Assembly: GCA_041639705.1 (NCBI GenBank)
Contig: JBEQBT010000080.1
Coordinates: 1-12,702, forward strand
DNA: 12,702 bases
Direction: 5' to 3'
From: JARDZI01 sp041639705
Lineage (GTDB): Bacteria > Bacillota > Clostridia > Clostridiales > Caloramatoraceae
Positions 6,630 through 12,576 of this stretch are shown in pieces; positions within the stretch are counted from its first letter, which is position 1, and each line of letters opens with the position of its first letter. A program made the translations under genes and the position numbers. A model generated the notes under the pieces. That model ran no database searches. It was not told where the DNA came from and saw only the letters and a list, made by a program, of their open reading frames with translations.

Positions 6630-7874
6630 ACTAGCCGTAACTTCCTCCACCGAACCAGTTTTTTCGTTTATCACTGCTTTCCTTGCCACTACAAGATTAA
6701 TAACCGACAGCCCTGCTGCAAAGAAGAATATATACTGAGGTCCAAAACTTGTCCAGACAAGTCCTCCAATGTATGCACATATTATAGATACAATATGATC
6801 CATGCTCATGCCAAGGGACAATGTTGGTGTAATGTCTGATTTTTCAATTGCTATTGAGCGAAGATAAATTATTCTTATCATACCCATTTGCATGGACATA
6901 CGGTCAAGTATAACCAGCCCAAAGGTTAACATGACAGGTATGCCCGCTGTGGCAAAGAAACCTGTTGAAAAGCCTGATGTCAGTAGGCCATAGGAAATGT
7001 ATACTCCTATAAAAGAAATGGCATCTGCATAAAGCAGCTTTCTAATACCATATCTGTCAAGCCATCTGCCCAGTGCTGGAATAAAGAATATACCTATAAA
7101 TGAGCCTATTATTCCAAGGACTGCAAGTGTATCAGCCTTCTTGCTCAAAAGGTCAATAAGTACCCATGGACCAAAAACTGCCATAATCTGCTTTTGTACA
7201 CCATTCATTATTGCAAGAACATAATAGTATTTATATTCTCTGCGAAATATCAGCTTTAATTTCCGGTTTTCCTTTGTTGGAGTTTTTATAAGCCTGTTCA
7301 TATAAAGAAACAATATAAAAACGGCTGAAAAAAACACTGCAGAAATAACAAATATAGTCTTAATCTTTGAAGTTAAGCTGAAAACTCCAAGCCTAAATCC
7401 TAAAAATACTATAACACTTGCGATCATACTAAAGGCTGTGCTAACTCCTTTATACTGACCCATTCTTTTTCCTACATCTTCACCTTTTATAAGGGATATA
7501 CCCAGGCTGTCTGAAAGAGGAAAAAACAGATGCATGCCCATGGAGTTTATGAAAAGAAATATAAGCATTACAGCAAAGGAAGGAGTTAAAAATCCTAGAA
7601 ACATAATTCCAATAAAACTTAGAAGTTGTGCAATTATTCCAATACGGACATCCCCGAGAAAGGACAAAAAAGAAACAACCACGATGCTCAAAATTCCTGG
7701 CAATTCCCTTGGAAACTCAATAAGCCCTCTTTGAAAGGCATTCACATTATATGCATCTTTAAAATAGTTTGAAAAAACCCCATCGCTAAGCCCAAGTCCA
7801 AGGGCAGTCAAAGCCAAAATAAAAAAGTAAACAATAATTTCTTTTTTCATATTTTTAATATTGACAGTTTTCAT
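6624..7874 (-). CDS. MFS transporter, 12 membrane helices
   Basis: A 416-residue major facilitator superfamily protein, a proton-driven permease of the cytoplasmic membrane. About twelve hydrophobic segments are spread along the whole length, with a longer charged loop in the middle (about residues 197-212, 'RLIKTPTKENRKLKLIFRRE') as expected between the two six-helix halves. Motif-A-like sequences occur in the second half ('GRWLDRYGIRKLL') and, weakly, in the first ('FLGDVRIG'). The N-terminal 'LGLSDGVFSNYF' is typical of a clostridial MFS subgroup. I cannot name the substrate. ATG at 7874-7872 follows the run GGGGGGT at good spacing; the later Met at residue 9 has no such site. It is a single-gene unit with its own terminator. 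Confidence 0.88.
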   Translation of the reverse strand: MKTVNIKNMKKEIIVYFFILALTALGLGLSDGVFSNYFKDAYNVNAFQRGLIEFPRELPGILSIVVVSFLSFLGDVRIGIIAQLLSFIGIMFLGFLTPSFAVMLIFLFINSMGMHLFFPLSDSLGISLIKGEDVGKRMGQYKGVSTAFSMIASVIVFLGFRLGVFSLTSKIKTIFVISAVFFSAVFILFLYMNRLIKTPTKENRKLKLIFRREYKYYYVLAIMNGVQKQIMAVFGPWVLIDLLSKKADTLAVLGIIGSFIGIFFIPALGRWLDRYGIRKLLYADAISFIGVYISYGLLTSGFSTGFFATAGIPVMLTFGLVILDRMSMQMGMIRIIYLRSIAIEKSDITPTLSLGMSMDHIVSIICAYIGGLVWTSFGPQYIFFFAAGLSVINLVVARKAVINEKTGSVEEVTASI

Positions 7875-8069
7875 TATGTACCCCCCATATTCTATTTAGA
7901 CGCCTATCAGCGTGTTATGCAAATATATTTTTAAAACTATGGCTAAGACGACAGTAGCTTACAGGTAATTTGTACCATCCCTACAATCATATAATGAAAA
8001 TACTCCTGGATGCAACTAAATTCCATTTCATCACTAATAAAGCTGTTACATGTTTACTAAGGCATATGA

Positions 8070-8150
8070 ACCAATGAGGAGTTGGAAGCAATAATCGAAA
8101 ATATGTCTGATACAGTAGTTATTTTTTATACAGATATTGAATTTTTATAG
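8070..8150 (+). pseudogene. Possible PAS-domain relic
   Basis: The frame from 8070 reads 'TNEELEAIIENMSDTVVIFY' then 'TDIEFL' and a TAG. 'ELEAIIENMSD' followed by hydrophobic residues is how many PAS sensor domains begin. There is no start codon, no ribosome binding site, and stops lie on both sides. I infer a scrap of a lost sensor gene; chance similarity of a 24-codon frame remains possible. Confidence 0.3.
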
Positions 8151-8165
8151 ATGTATAATTATACT
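8137..8165 (+). promoter_or_regulatory. Sigma-A-like promoter of the VOC gene
   Basis: TTGAAT (8137-8142) and TATACT (8160-8165) are 17 bases apart and lie about 40 bases before the VOC start. An overlapping TATAAT at 8154-8159 would be only 11 bases from the same -35, so it is less likely to be the working -10. Confidence 0.45.
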
Positions 8166-8206
8166 TATTTTACAAACTATAAACAAAAAACAAAGGAGAT
8201 AATTAT

Positions 8207-8602
8207 ATGGAAAAGATAATACCTAATATTAGTATTGATAACTGCAAGGAAGCACTTGAATATTATAAGGGTGTTTTTGGTGGAGAAGTAAAAAATGTTC
8301 AGATGGCAGATGGAAAATCAATGTTTAAAGGACATGAGGGTAAAATAATTCATTCTCAATTAGTTATAAATGATAATTGTATAATGTATTTAACAGACAT
8401 ATTTGGGGAAAAACTAGCAGATAGTAATATCTCCCTGATATTACAGCTTGGCAGTGAGGAAGAAATAAATAAATTATATGAAGCTCTTTCAAAGAAGGGC
8501 AATGTAACATTTCCATTGCAGAAAACCTTCTGGGGCTCCTTCCATGCAGTGATAACAGATATTTATGGAGTTACATGGAATCTGGACTATTCAGGAAAAT
8601 AA
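8207..8602 (+). CDS. PhnB-like VOC family protein
   Basis: A 131-residue protein of the vicinal oxygen chelate superfamily, PhnB/YjdN-like branch. It opens with 'IIPNISIDNCKEALEYYKGV', followed by 'FGGEV', the pattern of this branch (pairing of a conserved N-terminal strand with an A-L-x-F/Y-Y helix). It then has 'GKIIHSQLVINDNCIMYLTD' in the first module, and closes with 'FWGSFHAVITDIYGVTWNLD', the usual C-terminal strand with the DxxGxxW motif. Members bind a metal ion and act on varied substrates; PhnB itself is not a proven phosphonate enzyme, so no reaction is assigned. The start has an excellent AAAGGAG 9 bases upstream. It is a single-gene unit between a promoter and a strong terminator. 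Confidence 0.88.
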   Translation: MEKIIPNISIDNCKEALEYYKGVFGGEVKNVQMADGKSMFKGHEGKIIHSQLVINDNCIMYLTDIFGEKLADSNISLILQLGSEEEINKLYEALSKKGNVTFPLQKTFWGSFHAVITDIYGVTWNLDYSGK

Positions 8603-8608
8603 AGACCT

Positions 8609-8653
8609 GCTAAAAATACAAGGGGACTGTGACAGTTCCCTTGTATTTTTAGC
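8609..8653 (+). terminator. Intrinsic terminator after the VOC gene
   Basis: The arms 8609-8628 and 8634-8653 pair over 20 positions with a single G-T wobble, around a GTGAC loop. The top of the stem is GC-rich (AAGGGGACT) and the 3' arm carries TTTTT, so both halves of an intrinsic terminator are present. It begins six bases after the TAA. Confidence 0.8.
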
Positions 8654-8674
8654 ATTACTGTTCAGTAGAGCAAA

Positions 8675-8683
8675 TGCTATAAT
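8675..8683 (+). promoter_or_regulatory. Extended -10 promoter of the PLP-enzyme gene
   Basis: TGCTATAAT fits the extended -10 form TGnTATAAT exactly. No good -35 lies upstream, which such promoters can do without. The ribosome binding site of the downstream broken gene begins about 17 bases later, so a transcript would start close to it. Confidence 0.45.
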
Positions 8684-8715
8684 TAAATTAATAATACCTT
8701 AAGGAGGTCGTTACA

Positions 8716-9022
8716 ATATCTAAATCCTATGGTGAGGTTTACAAGTCTGCAAAATATAAACATACTGGTAATGGAGTCAGAAGTATCGGGTCCCTTATGG
8801 AATCCCTCGAAAATATAGACCCATCAATTGAGTCGGATATATATGGGACAGGCAGAATTATTAATGATTTTGAGAGGGATATTGCCCAGCTTTTAGGAAA
8901 GGAAAATGCAGCTTTTTTTCCAAGTGGCACTATGGCACAGCAAATTGCTTTATGTATGTGGTTTGATAAAACTAACCTAAAAAAATGTAGCATATCACCC
9001 ACTTTGTCATTTAGAAATTCAA
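8716..9022 (+). pseudogene. Threonine-aldolase-like PLP enzyme, 5' fragment with start-codon loss and frameshift
   Basis: The reading frame encodes the N-terminal hundred or so residues of a beta-eliminating lyase/threonine aldolase-type PLP enzyme: 'SKSYGEVYKSAKYKHTGNGV', 'DIYGTGRIINDFERDIAQLL', 'GKENAAFFPSGTMAQQIAL', the segment with the SGTMAN/Q-type cofactor loop. Three defects are visible. At the start position, eight bases after a strong AAGGAGG (8701-8707), the codon is ATA (8716-8718) rather than ATG. At the seven-A run 8979-8985 the frame shifts: the original continuation 'VAYHPLCHLEI' is readable one base later. After about 9022 similarity ends, and the PLP-lysine half is missing. 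The gene is dead. The later ATG at 8797 has no ribosome binding site. Confidence 0.8.
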
Positions 9023-9029
9023 TAGCAGT

Positions 9030-9064
9030 CCCCTGAGAGGAGAATTTTTTCTCGACTCAGAGGG
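9030..9064. repeat. Hairpin between the PLP-enzyme remnant and the IS
   Basis: CCC-CTGAG-AG-GAGAA and TTCTC-GA-CTCAG-A-GGG pair around a TTTT loop, with one internal AG/GA mismatch pair and a bulged A. It lies just past the point where enzyme similarity stops. It could be a terminator of a lost gene or a repeat end. Confidence 0.4.
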
Positions 9065-9105
9065 CATGAAAACAGTATAACTATATTTGCTTAAATATTT
9101 TCAAT

Positions 9106-9128
9106 GTAAGCGGCAAATAAACAGCGTC
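9106..9128 (+). repeat. Left terminal inverted repeat of the IS66 element
   Basis: It starts GTAAGCGGCAAATAAACAGC and matches the reverse complement of 12554-12576 at 22 of 23 positions. The only difference is C at 9122, where the right end has A. Confidence 0.92.
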
Positions 9129-9136
9129 TTTTATAC

Positions 9137-9185
9137 ACCTCCAGTACCTGATAGTATAGATTAATATACCATCAGTATAGGAGGT
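9137..9185 (+). promoter_or_regulatory. Hairpin that can hide the tnpA ribosome binding site
   Basis: ACCTCC (9137-9142) pairs with GGAGGT (9180-9185), the tnpA ribosome binding site. Inward, GTAC pairs with GTAT, TGAT with ATCA after a bulged C, and GTATA with TATAC, leaving a GATTAA loop. The stem is about 19 pairs with a few mismatches. A transcript entering from outside the IS would carry both arms and keep the site closed. IS10 and IS50 block read-through expression this way; its use here is inference. Confidence 0.55.
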
Positions 9186-9192
9186 TTTTTAA

Positions 9193-9606
9193 TTGGATTC
9201 AAAAATTATGGAGCTTCGGCTTAAGCAATGGATACCAATCTTTGAGGAGCAGGCCAAGAGTGGTCTAAGCAAACAGGAATGGTGTAGACTGAATGAAGTA
9301 AAGCGTGCTGCCTTCTTTAAATGGCAAAGAGAACTACAAAAATATCTTCTTGAAAAGAACGAAAATAGACTTCAATCGCAGCTTTCTACTGAGCTTGCGG
9401 TGCATACAGCACCTAAATTTGTTGAATTAGCATCAGCTAGTTCTTCAGTACGATCCAACCTGAATGATCGCTGTGTCAGATCAGGAGATATTACCCCTGT
9501 TTCATCCATCAGTATCAGATGCGGTGAATTCTCAATTGACCTGAATGATGATGTCGATGAATTGCTTCTTTCAAAGGTCTTAAAAGTGATGGCTGATGTT
9601 CACTGA
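9193..9606 (+). CDS. tnpA: IS66 TnpA (small accessory protein)
   Basis: A 137-residue protein of the IS66 TnpA type, one of the two small proteins that IS66 elements need beside the transposase. The N-terminal third has a helix-turn-helix-like pattern, 'WIPIFEEQAKSGLSKQEWCR' followed by 'LNEVKRAAFFKWQREL', which is the family hallmark and presumably binds DNA. The C-terminal end, 'SISIRCGEFSIDLNDDVDEL' then 'LLSKVLKVM', matches the usual tail in which a short beta strand precedes the final helix. The start is TTG at 9193, eight bases after AGGAGG (9179-9184); no ATG suits that site. The last 11 bases overlap tnpB, indicating coupled translation. The upstream hairpin may limit its synthesis. 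Confidence 0.9.
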   Translation: MDSKIMELRLKQWIPIFEEQAKSGLSKQEWCRLNEVKRAAFFKWQRELQKYLLEKNENRLQSQLSTELAVHTAPKFVELASASSSVRSNLNDRCVRSGDITPVSSISIRCGEFSIDLNDDVDELLLSKVLKVMADVH

Positions 9607-9979
9607 AAACGGACTTACTTTTTCGAAAATTATGATCGCAGTCGGACGTTCAGATCTGCGCCGCAGCATCGATGGTCTTTCTGCTATGATTCGACTGAAA
9701 TATAATCTTGATCCACTGGAGAAGGATACTCTTTTTCTCTTCTGCGGTACCAGAAGTGACAGGATAAAAGGGATTCTATGGACCGGGGACAGGTTTGTAA
9801 TGATCTACATCCGACTTGCAGATGGTCGTTTTCAATGGCCTAGGACAGAGGAAGAAGCCCGTACTCTTTCAGGAGAAGAATTCCTGCGGCTTATGGATGG
9901 TTTTACGATTGACCCTTCTGTAGGAAAAAAGAGAAAAAAACCACCGAAAGAAGAACCAAAAAGGAAACGGCGCAATTGA
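9596..9979 (+). CDS. tnpB: IS66 TnpB (IS66 Orf2-like protein)
   Basis: A 127-residue member of the IS66 Orf2 family, needed for transposition though its biochemical task is unclear. It shows the family core: 'IAVGRSDLRRSIDGLSAMI' (canonical g-x-tDmRkgidgLa), 'DTLFLFCGTRSDRIKGILW' and 'RFVMIYIRLADGRFQWPR'. The C-terminus is a lysine/arginine-rich tail (KKRKKPPKEEPKRKRRN), which could contact nucleic acid. It begins at ATG 9596, inside the end of tnpA (tnpA stop TGA at 9604-9606). This IS66 TnpB is not related to the RNA-guided TnpB nuclease of IS200/IS605. Confidence 0.92.
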   Translation: MFTENGLTFSKIMIAVGRSDLRRSIDGLSAMIRLKYNLDPLEKDTLFLFCGTRSDRIKGILWTGDRFVMIYIRLADGRFQWPRTEEEARTLSGEEFLRLMDGFTIDPSVGKKRKKPPKEEPKRKRRN

Positions 9980-9981
9980 GA

Positions 9982-10008
9982 GCATGGCCTGATGGTCATG
10001 TTCTTTTT
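9982..10008 (+). terminator. Weak terminator-like hairpin after tnpB
   Basis: CATGGCC (9982-9988) and GGTCATG (9993-9999) pair over seven positions with one G-T wobble, around a TGAT loop. The T-rich TTCTTTTTCT follows. It lies directly after the tnpB stop and before a new promoter, which suggests that tnpAB and the following genes form separate transcription units. Confidence 0.5.
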
Positions 10009-10040
10009 CTGCCTGGAAATAGTGGTATTTATTCGAAAAT

Positions 10041-10075
10041 ATATCACTATGATATTGACACTATCATAGTGATAT
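10041..10075. promoter_or_regulatory. Perfect 14-bp inverted repeat overlapping the internal promoter
   Basis: The arms ATATCACTATGATA (10041-10054) and TATCATAGTGATAT (10062-10075) are exact reverse complements separated by seven bases. The gap contains the -35 box, and the right arm fills the -35/-10 spacer. This is the position of a repressor operator. The repressor might be an IS-encoded protein or a host factor; neither is shown. Confidence 0.6.
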
Positions 10076-10083
10076 GATATAAT
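10055..10083 (+). promoter_or_regulatory. Consensus sigma-A promoter inside the IS
   Basis: TTGACA (10055-10060) and TATAAT (10078-10083) are 17 bases apart, matching the consensus at all twelve positions and in spacing. Transcription would start near 10090, about 19 bases before the ATG of the extra ORF, leaving just room for its AGGAGG. It should drive the extra ORF and tnpC. Confidence 0.8.
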
Positions 10084-10108
10084 TAACACTATGGAGGAGG
10101 TGGTTTTC

Positions 10109-10462
10109 ATGGCAATAGTAAAGCACAAGGACAAACGCACAGGAGTGACCTATGTCTATGAGTCAGAATCATACTGGGATAAGGAAAAGAAGCAGCCGCG
10201 TTCAAAGAGAACTCTTATCGGAAAACTCGATGAAGCAACTGGTGAGATTATTCCTACGGGCAAGAGTGGTCGTAAGAAAACTGTACCTGAGGAAGCGGTT
10301 GAAATCACGGAGGAATCCACACCGATCACTCACCAGATACATCTTTTGGTCGAAAAGGATGCAATCATAAGCTCTCTTAAAGCAGAGAATGCTGCTCTGA
10401 AAAAAGAAAAACAGGAGATATTGAAATCTTTGAAAATGCTGTATCAGAAATGGTCTGATTAA
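10109..10462 (+). CDS. Extra ORF of the IS66 element, basic N-terminus plus coiled coil
   Basis: A 117-residue protein between tnpB and tnpC; canonical IS66 elements have only tnpA, tnpB and tnpC. The N-terminal half, 'MAIVKHKDKRTGVTYVYESE' then 'SYWDKEKKQPRSKRTLIGKL' and 'DEATGEIIP', resembles the beginning of IS4/IS1634-type transposases, which suggests a small DNA- or complex-binding module. The C-terminal 40 residues form a coiled coil (EKDAIISSLKAENAALKKEK), so it may dimerise or bind the similar coiled coil in TnpC. I chose ATG 10109 because AGGAGG ends 8 bases before it; the in-frame ATG at 10091 would be almost at the transcript's 5' end and itself overlaps that ribosome binding site. 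The function is unknown. Confidence 0.75.
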   Translation: MAIVKHKDKRTGVTYVYESESYWDKEKKQPRSKRTLIGKLDEATGEIIPTGKSGRKKTVPEEAVEITEESTPITHQIHLLVEKDAIISSLKAENAALKKEKQEILKSLKMLYQKWSD

Positions 10463-10482
10463 TCATGTATGGAGGTGTGAAA

Positions 10483-12399
10483 ATGAAGGCAGACGGCGAG
10501 CAGTTCTTAAACTTAATAAAAGACTACAATGCTGACTGTCTGCGCTCACTTGCCTTTTCACTACATGAGGAGCTAGAGGAACTAAAGCTTCGCCAGTCCG
10601 CTAATCAAAGGATCTACACTGAAGCTCATATACAATACTCTGGGCTTGAAAAAAAGTATAATACTCTTCTGAAAGAGAATGAAGTATTAAAGGAGCAGCT
10701 GGCAAAAGAGATCGATAAAAACACCTTAAAAGCAAAATCAACCTTCGGGCGTAAGACAGAACAGTTTCTCTCACTTGTTGATGCTGCAGATAATAAAACA
10801 GATGAACCTGAGGATGAGAGACAGACAGAAGCTAGAGAACAGCATGATGAAAGGAAGTCCAGGGTTATCGATTTCACTGATCACAAAAGAAATGATAGCA
10901 AGAAGACTTCAATGCCTGGGAAGGGAAAATGCAATGGCAGTCAAAAGCAGAACCGTCTTGCCGCTTCCATGGAGAAACTGCCAAAGCAACTAATATATGA
11001 CTTTGACCCAAAAGCATTGGATGAGGAATATGGTCAGCATAACTGGAGGATAGCCTTCTGGCATTGTCACACGACACTTGAGAAGCTGGATACTCCTTAC
11101 TACGCTAAAACTGTATATACACCAGTTATATCATCCGGACTTGAACATATGCTTACAACAGTACCATACGCTAATCCTCTAATCATGAAGAGCGCGGCGT
11201 CTCCATCCGTCATTGCAGATATCCTTTACCGTAAGTTCGTGCTTGGTCTTCCCTTTTATCGCCAGGCTGTTGATTACCAGATGAATGGGATAGATCTTTT
11301 AAAGCAAACTATCATAAACTGGGTGAACAGGCTTGTTCCAGAAATCATGGGACCTGTATGGGATTATCTGACCGAATGTCTTCTGAAGTATAAATACACA
11401 CAGAGTGATGAAACCTACATTCAGGTAAACAAGGATGGCAGAGGACCGGGGCACAAAAGTTTCATGTGGGTACACTGCAGTAGCGAGCTCCTCAGCTGCA
11501 ATCCGATAATTATCTTCTGCTATGAAGCAACACGTGGAACAGATCATCTGCGCAGCTTTTTCAGAGAATTCTTTGGATATATAACCTGTGATGCATATGT
11601 CTCCTATCAGGTGCTAGAGGATGAGAAAAACGGACTCATTACAGTCACCGGATGCATGATGCATTGCCGCAGATATTTTGCAGAAGCCTTTTTCGTAAAT
11701 GATGTGGCAGAACTGTCTGATGAACAGCTGCTTGAACTGCCAGAAACAAAAGCTCTTATGCTGATCAGAGATATTTATCATGAAGAAAATCAGCTGAAGG
11801 ACTTGAATTATGAGGATAGGACTGCCATCAGAAAGAAAAAAGTCGCGCCAAAGGTGGATCAGTTTTTTGAGTATGTCCATTCACTTGAAGCATCAGACGA
11901 GATTTTTTCTAACAGAATGAACAAAGCCATCACATATGCGGTTAATCAAGAGGAGCACTTAAGGCGATTTCTTGCTGATGGAAATATATCCATTGATAAT
12001 GGCCATGCTGAACGAGTTATACGCAGCTACTCTGTAGGAAGATCCAACTGGCTTTTTGCGGATACAGTCTTTGGTGCCGAAGTAAATGCTATGATGTATT
12101 CTGTGGTTGAAACAGCAAAGGCTAATCATGTCAATGTACGCTGTTACCTTCAGTATCTGCTTGAAGAGATCCCCAAACATCTGGATCAGTCAGACAAAAG
12201 GTTCCTTAAGGATATGATGCCGTGGTCTGATGCCTACCACAGCTATGAATCACTCAAAAAGCAGGCTGATGAACAGCTTTGGCAAAGTCTCTTTCCTGAA
12301 CCAGAGCGTCCAAGAACCCCAAGGAAAAGGGATTCAGTGGATCATATACCTTCAGAAGGACAAAAAAATGATGAATCATCAGCTGGCCGTTCGGCCTGA
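10483..12399 (+). CDS. tnpC: IS66 TnpC DDE transposase
   Basis: A 638-residue transposase of the IS66 family, longer than the common roughly 500-residue type. It begins with a leucine-zipper-like coiled coil (about residues 30-80), followed by a charged linker, then the catalytic domain. The DDE residues are D309 in 'KYTQSDETYIQV', D370 in 'GYITCDAYVSYQVL' and E510 in 'SIDNGHAERVIRSY'. 'GCMMHCRRYFAEA' and 'GRSNWLFADTVFGAEVNAMM' are the expected family blocks, and 'ETAKANHVNVRCYLQYLLEE' leads into the C-terminal domain. The CxxC zinc-ribbon pairs usual before the catalytic core are absent; only single cysteines occur there. A basic, Pro/Ser-rich tail follows. ATG 10483 has GGAGGTG seven bases upstream; the in-frame ATG at 10465 overlaps that site and is not used. 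Confidence 0.92.
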   Translation: MKADGEQFLNLIKDYNADCLRSLAFSLHEELEELKLRQSANQRIYTEAHIQYSGLEKKYNTLLKENEVLKEQLAKEIDKNTLKAKSTFGRKTEQFLSLVDAADNKTDEPEDERQTEAREQHDERKSRVIDFTDHKRNDSKKTSMPGKGKCNGSQKQNRLAASMEKLPKQLIYDFDPKALDEEYGQHNWRIAFWHCHTTLEKLDTPYYAKTVYTPVISSGLEHMLTTVPYANPLIMKSAASPSVIADILYRKFVLGLPFYRQAVDYQMNGIDLLKQTIINWVNRLVPEIMGPVWDYLTECLLKYKYTQSDETYIQVNKDGRGPGHKSFMWVHCSSELLSCNPIIIFCYEATRGTDHLRSFFREFFGYITCDAYVSYQVLEDEKNGLITVTGCMMHCRRYFAEAFFVNDVAELSDEQLLELPETKALMLIRDIYHEENQLKDLNYEDRTAIRKKKVAPKVDQFFEYVHSLEASDEIFSNRMNKAITYAVNQEEHLRRFLADGNISIDNGHAERVIRSYSVGRSNWLFADTVFGAEVNAMMYSVVETAKANHVNVRCYLQYLLEEIPKHLDQSDKRFLKDMMPWSDAYHSYESLKKQADEQLWQSLFPEPERPRTPRKRDSVDHIPSEGQKNDESSAGRSA

Positions 12400-12553
12400 C
12401 AGATTTCGATCTTTCCCTGGGAGCAACCGCTTCCGGGGCAGTCGCTCGTGTCCCAGTTTCTAAAGTTGCAAAAATCTGCGACTTTTGCAACTTTTCATAC
12501 TCACAAAGTTTAAGCCCTGGCATGATACTAACATGCCAAGGCTTTTATGAATA
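12400..12553. other. Non-coding 3' region of the IS with stacked inverted repeats
   Basis: After tnpC come three potential stem-loops. CTGGGA and TCCCAG enclose a GC-rich stretch at about 12418-12459. The arms 12462-12473 and 12483-12494 form a perfect 12-bp stem (AAAGTTGCAAAA) followed by TTTTC. A third hairpin is listed as a terminator. No gene is present. Confidence 0.65.
12513..12548 (+). terminator. Intrinsic terminator downstream of tnpC
   Basis: AGCCCTGGCATG (12513-12524) and CATGCCAAGGCT (12532-12543) pair at 11 of 12 positions around ATACTAA, followed by TTTAT. It lies 11 bases inside the right inverted repeat. It should end IS transcription before the flanking DNA. Confidence 0.65.
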
Positions 12554-12576
12554 GACGCTTTTTATTTGCCGCTTAC
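12554..12576 (-). repeat. Right terminal inverted repeat of the IS66 element
   Basis: The plus strand ends in ATTTGCCGCTTAC. The reverse complement matches the left end at 22 of 23 positions. The next base, 12577, already belongs to the serine recombinase coding sequence. Confidence 0.92.

Larger units (their letters stand above)
7875..8206. other. Intergenic region between divergent MFS and VOC genes
   Basis: About 330 bases without an intact gene. The right part contains a short PAS-like relic (8070-8150) and the promoter of the VOC gene (8137-8165), both listed separately. The left part should contain the MFS promoter; I see only weak candidates. Confidence 0.6.
9106..12576 (+). mobile_element. 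Complete IS66-family insertion sequence
   Basis: A 3,471-base element bounded by 23-base terminal inverted repeats that begin GTAAGCGGCAAATAAA; IS66 ends characteristically start GTAA. Inside, all on the plus strand, are tnpA, tnpB, an extra ORF and the DDE transposase gene tnpC. All frames are open and the catalytic triad is present, so it may be functional. IS66 elements normally make 8-base target duplications, but the flanking octamers TTTTCAAT (left) and GAAAGGTC (right) differ. The two flanks also belong to unrelated genes: a PLP enzyme on the left and a serine recombinase on the right. A deletion or recombination between IS copies probably removed the original partner flank. Confidence 0.93.

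Noticed and set aside
8154..8159. TATAAT as the -10 of the VOC gene
   Set aside because: Only 11 bases separate it from TTGAAT, and no other -35 fits; TATACT six bases later has the correct 17-base spacing.
8739..9002. 87-codon minus-strand open frame
   Set aside because: It is the complement of the PLP-enzyme remnant, whose plus-strand reading gives clear conserved motifs.
9596..9979. tnpB as an RNA-guided nuclease gene
   Set aside because: The protein is the small IS66 Orf2 type without RuvC motifs; the shared name is coincidental.
10091..10108. ATG at 10091 as start of the extra IS ORF
   Set aside because: It overlaps the AGGAGG that serves ATG 10109 and lies at the expected transcript 5' end.
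9832..10140. 102-codon minus-strand open frame over the tnpB end and internal promoter
   Set aside because: It runs antisense to tnpB and across the palindrome, and no family pattern is visible.
10465..10482. ATG at 10465 as start of tnpC
   Set aside because: The GGAGGTG between it and ATG 10483 is correctly spaced only for the latter.
12254..12523. 89-codon minus-strand open frame at the tnpC end
   Set aside because: It is antisense to the tnpC C-terminus and the 3' hairpins, and has no ribosome binding site.
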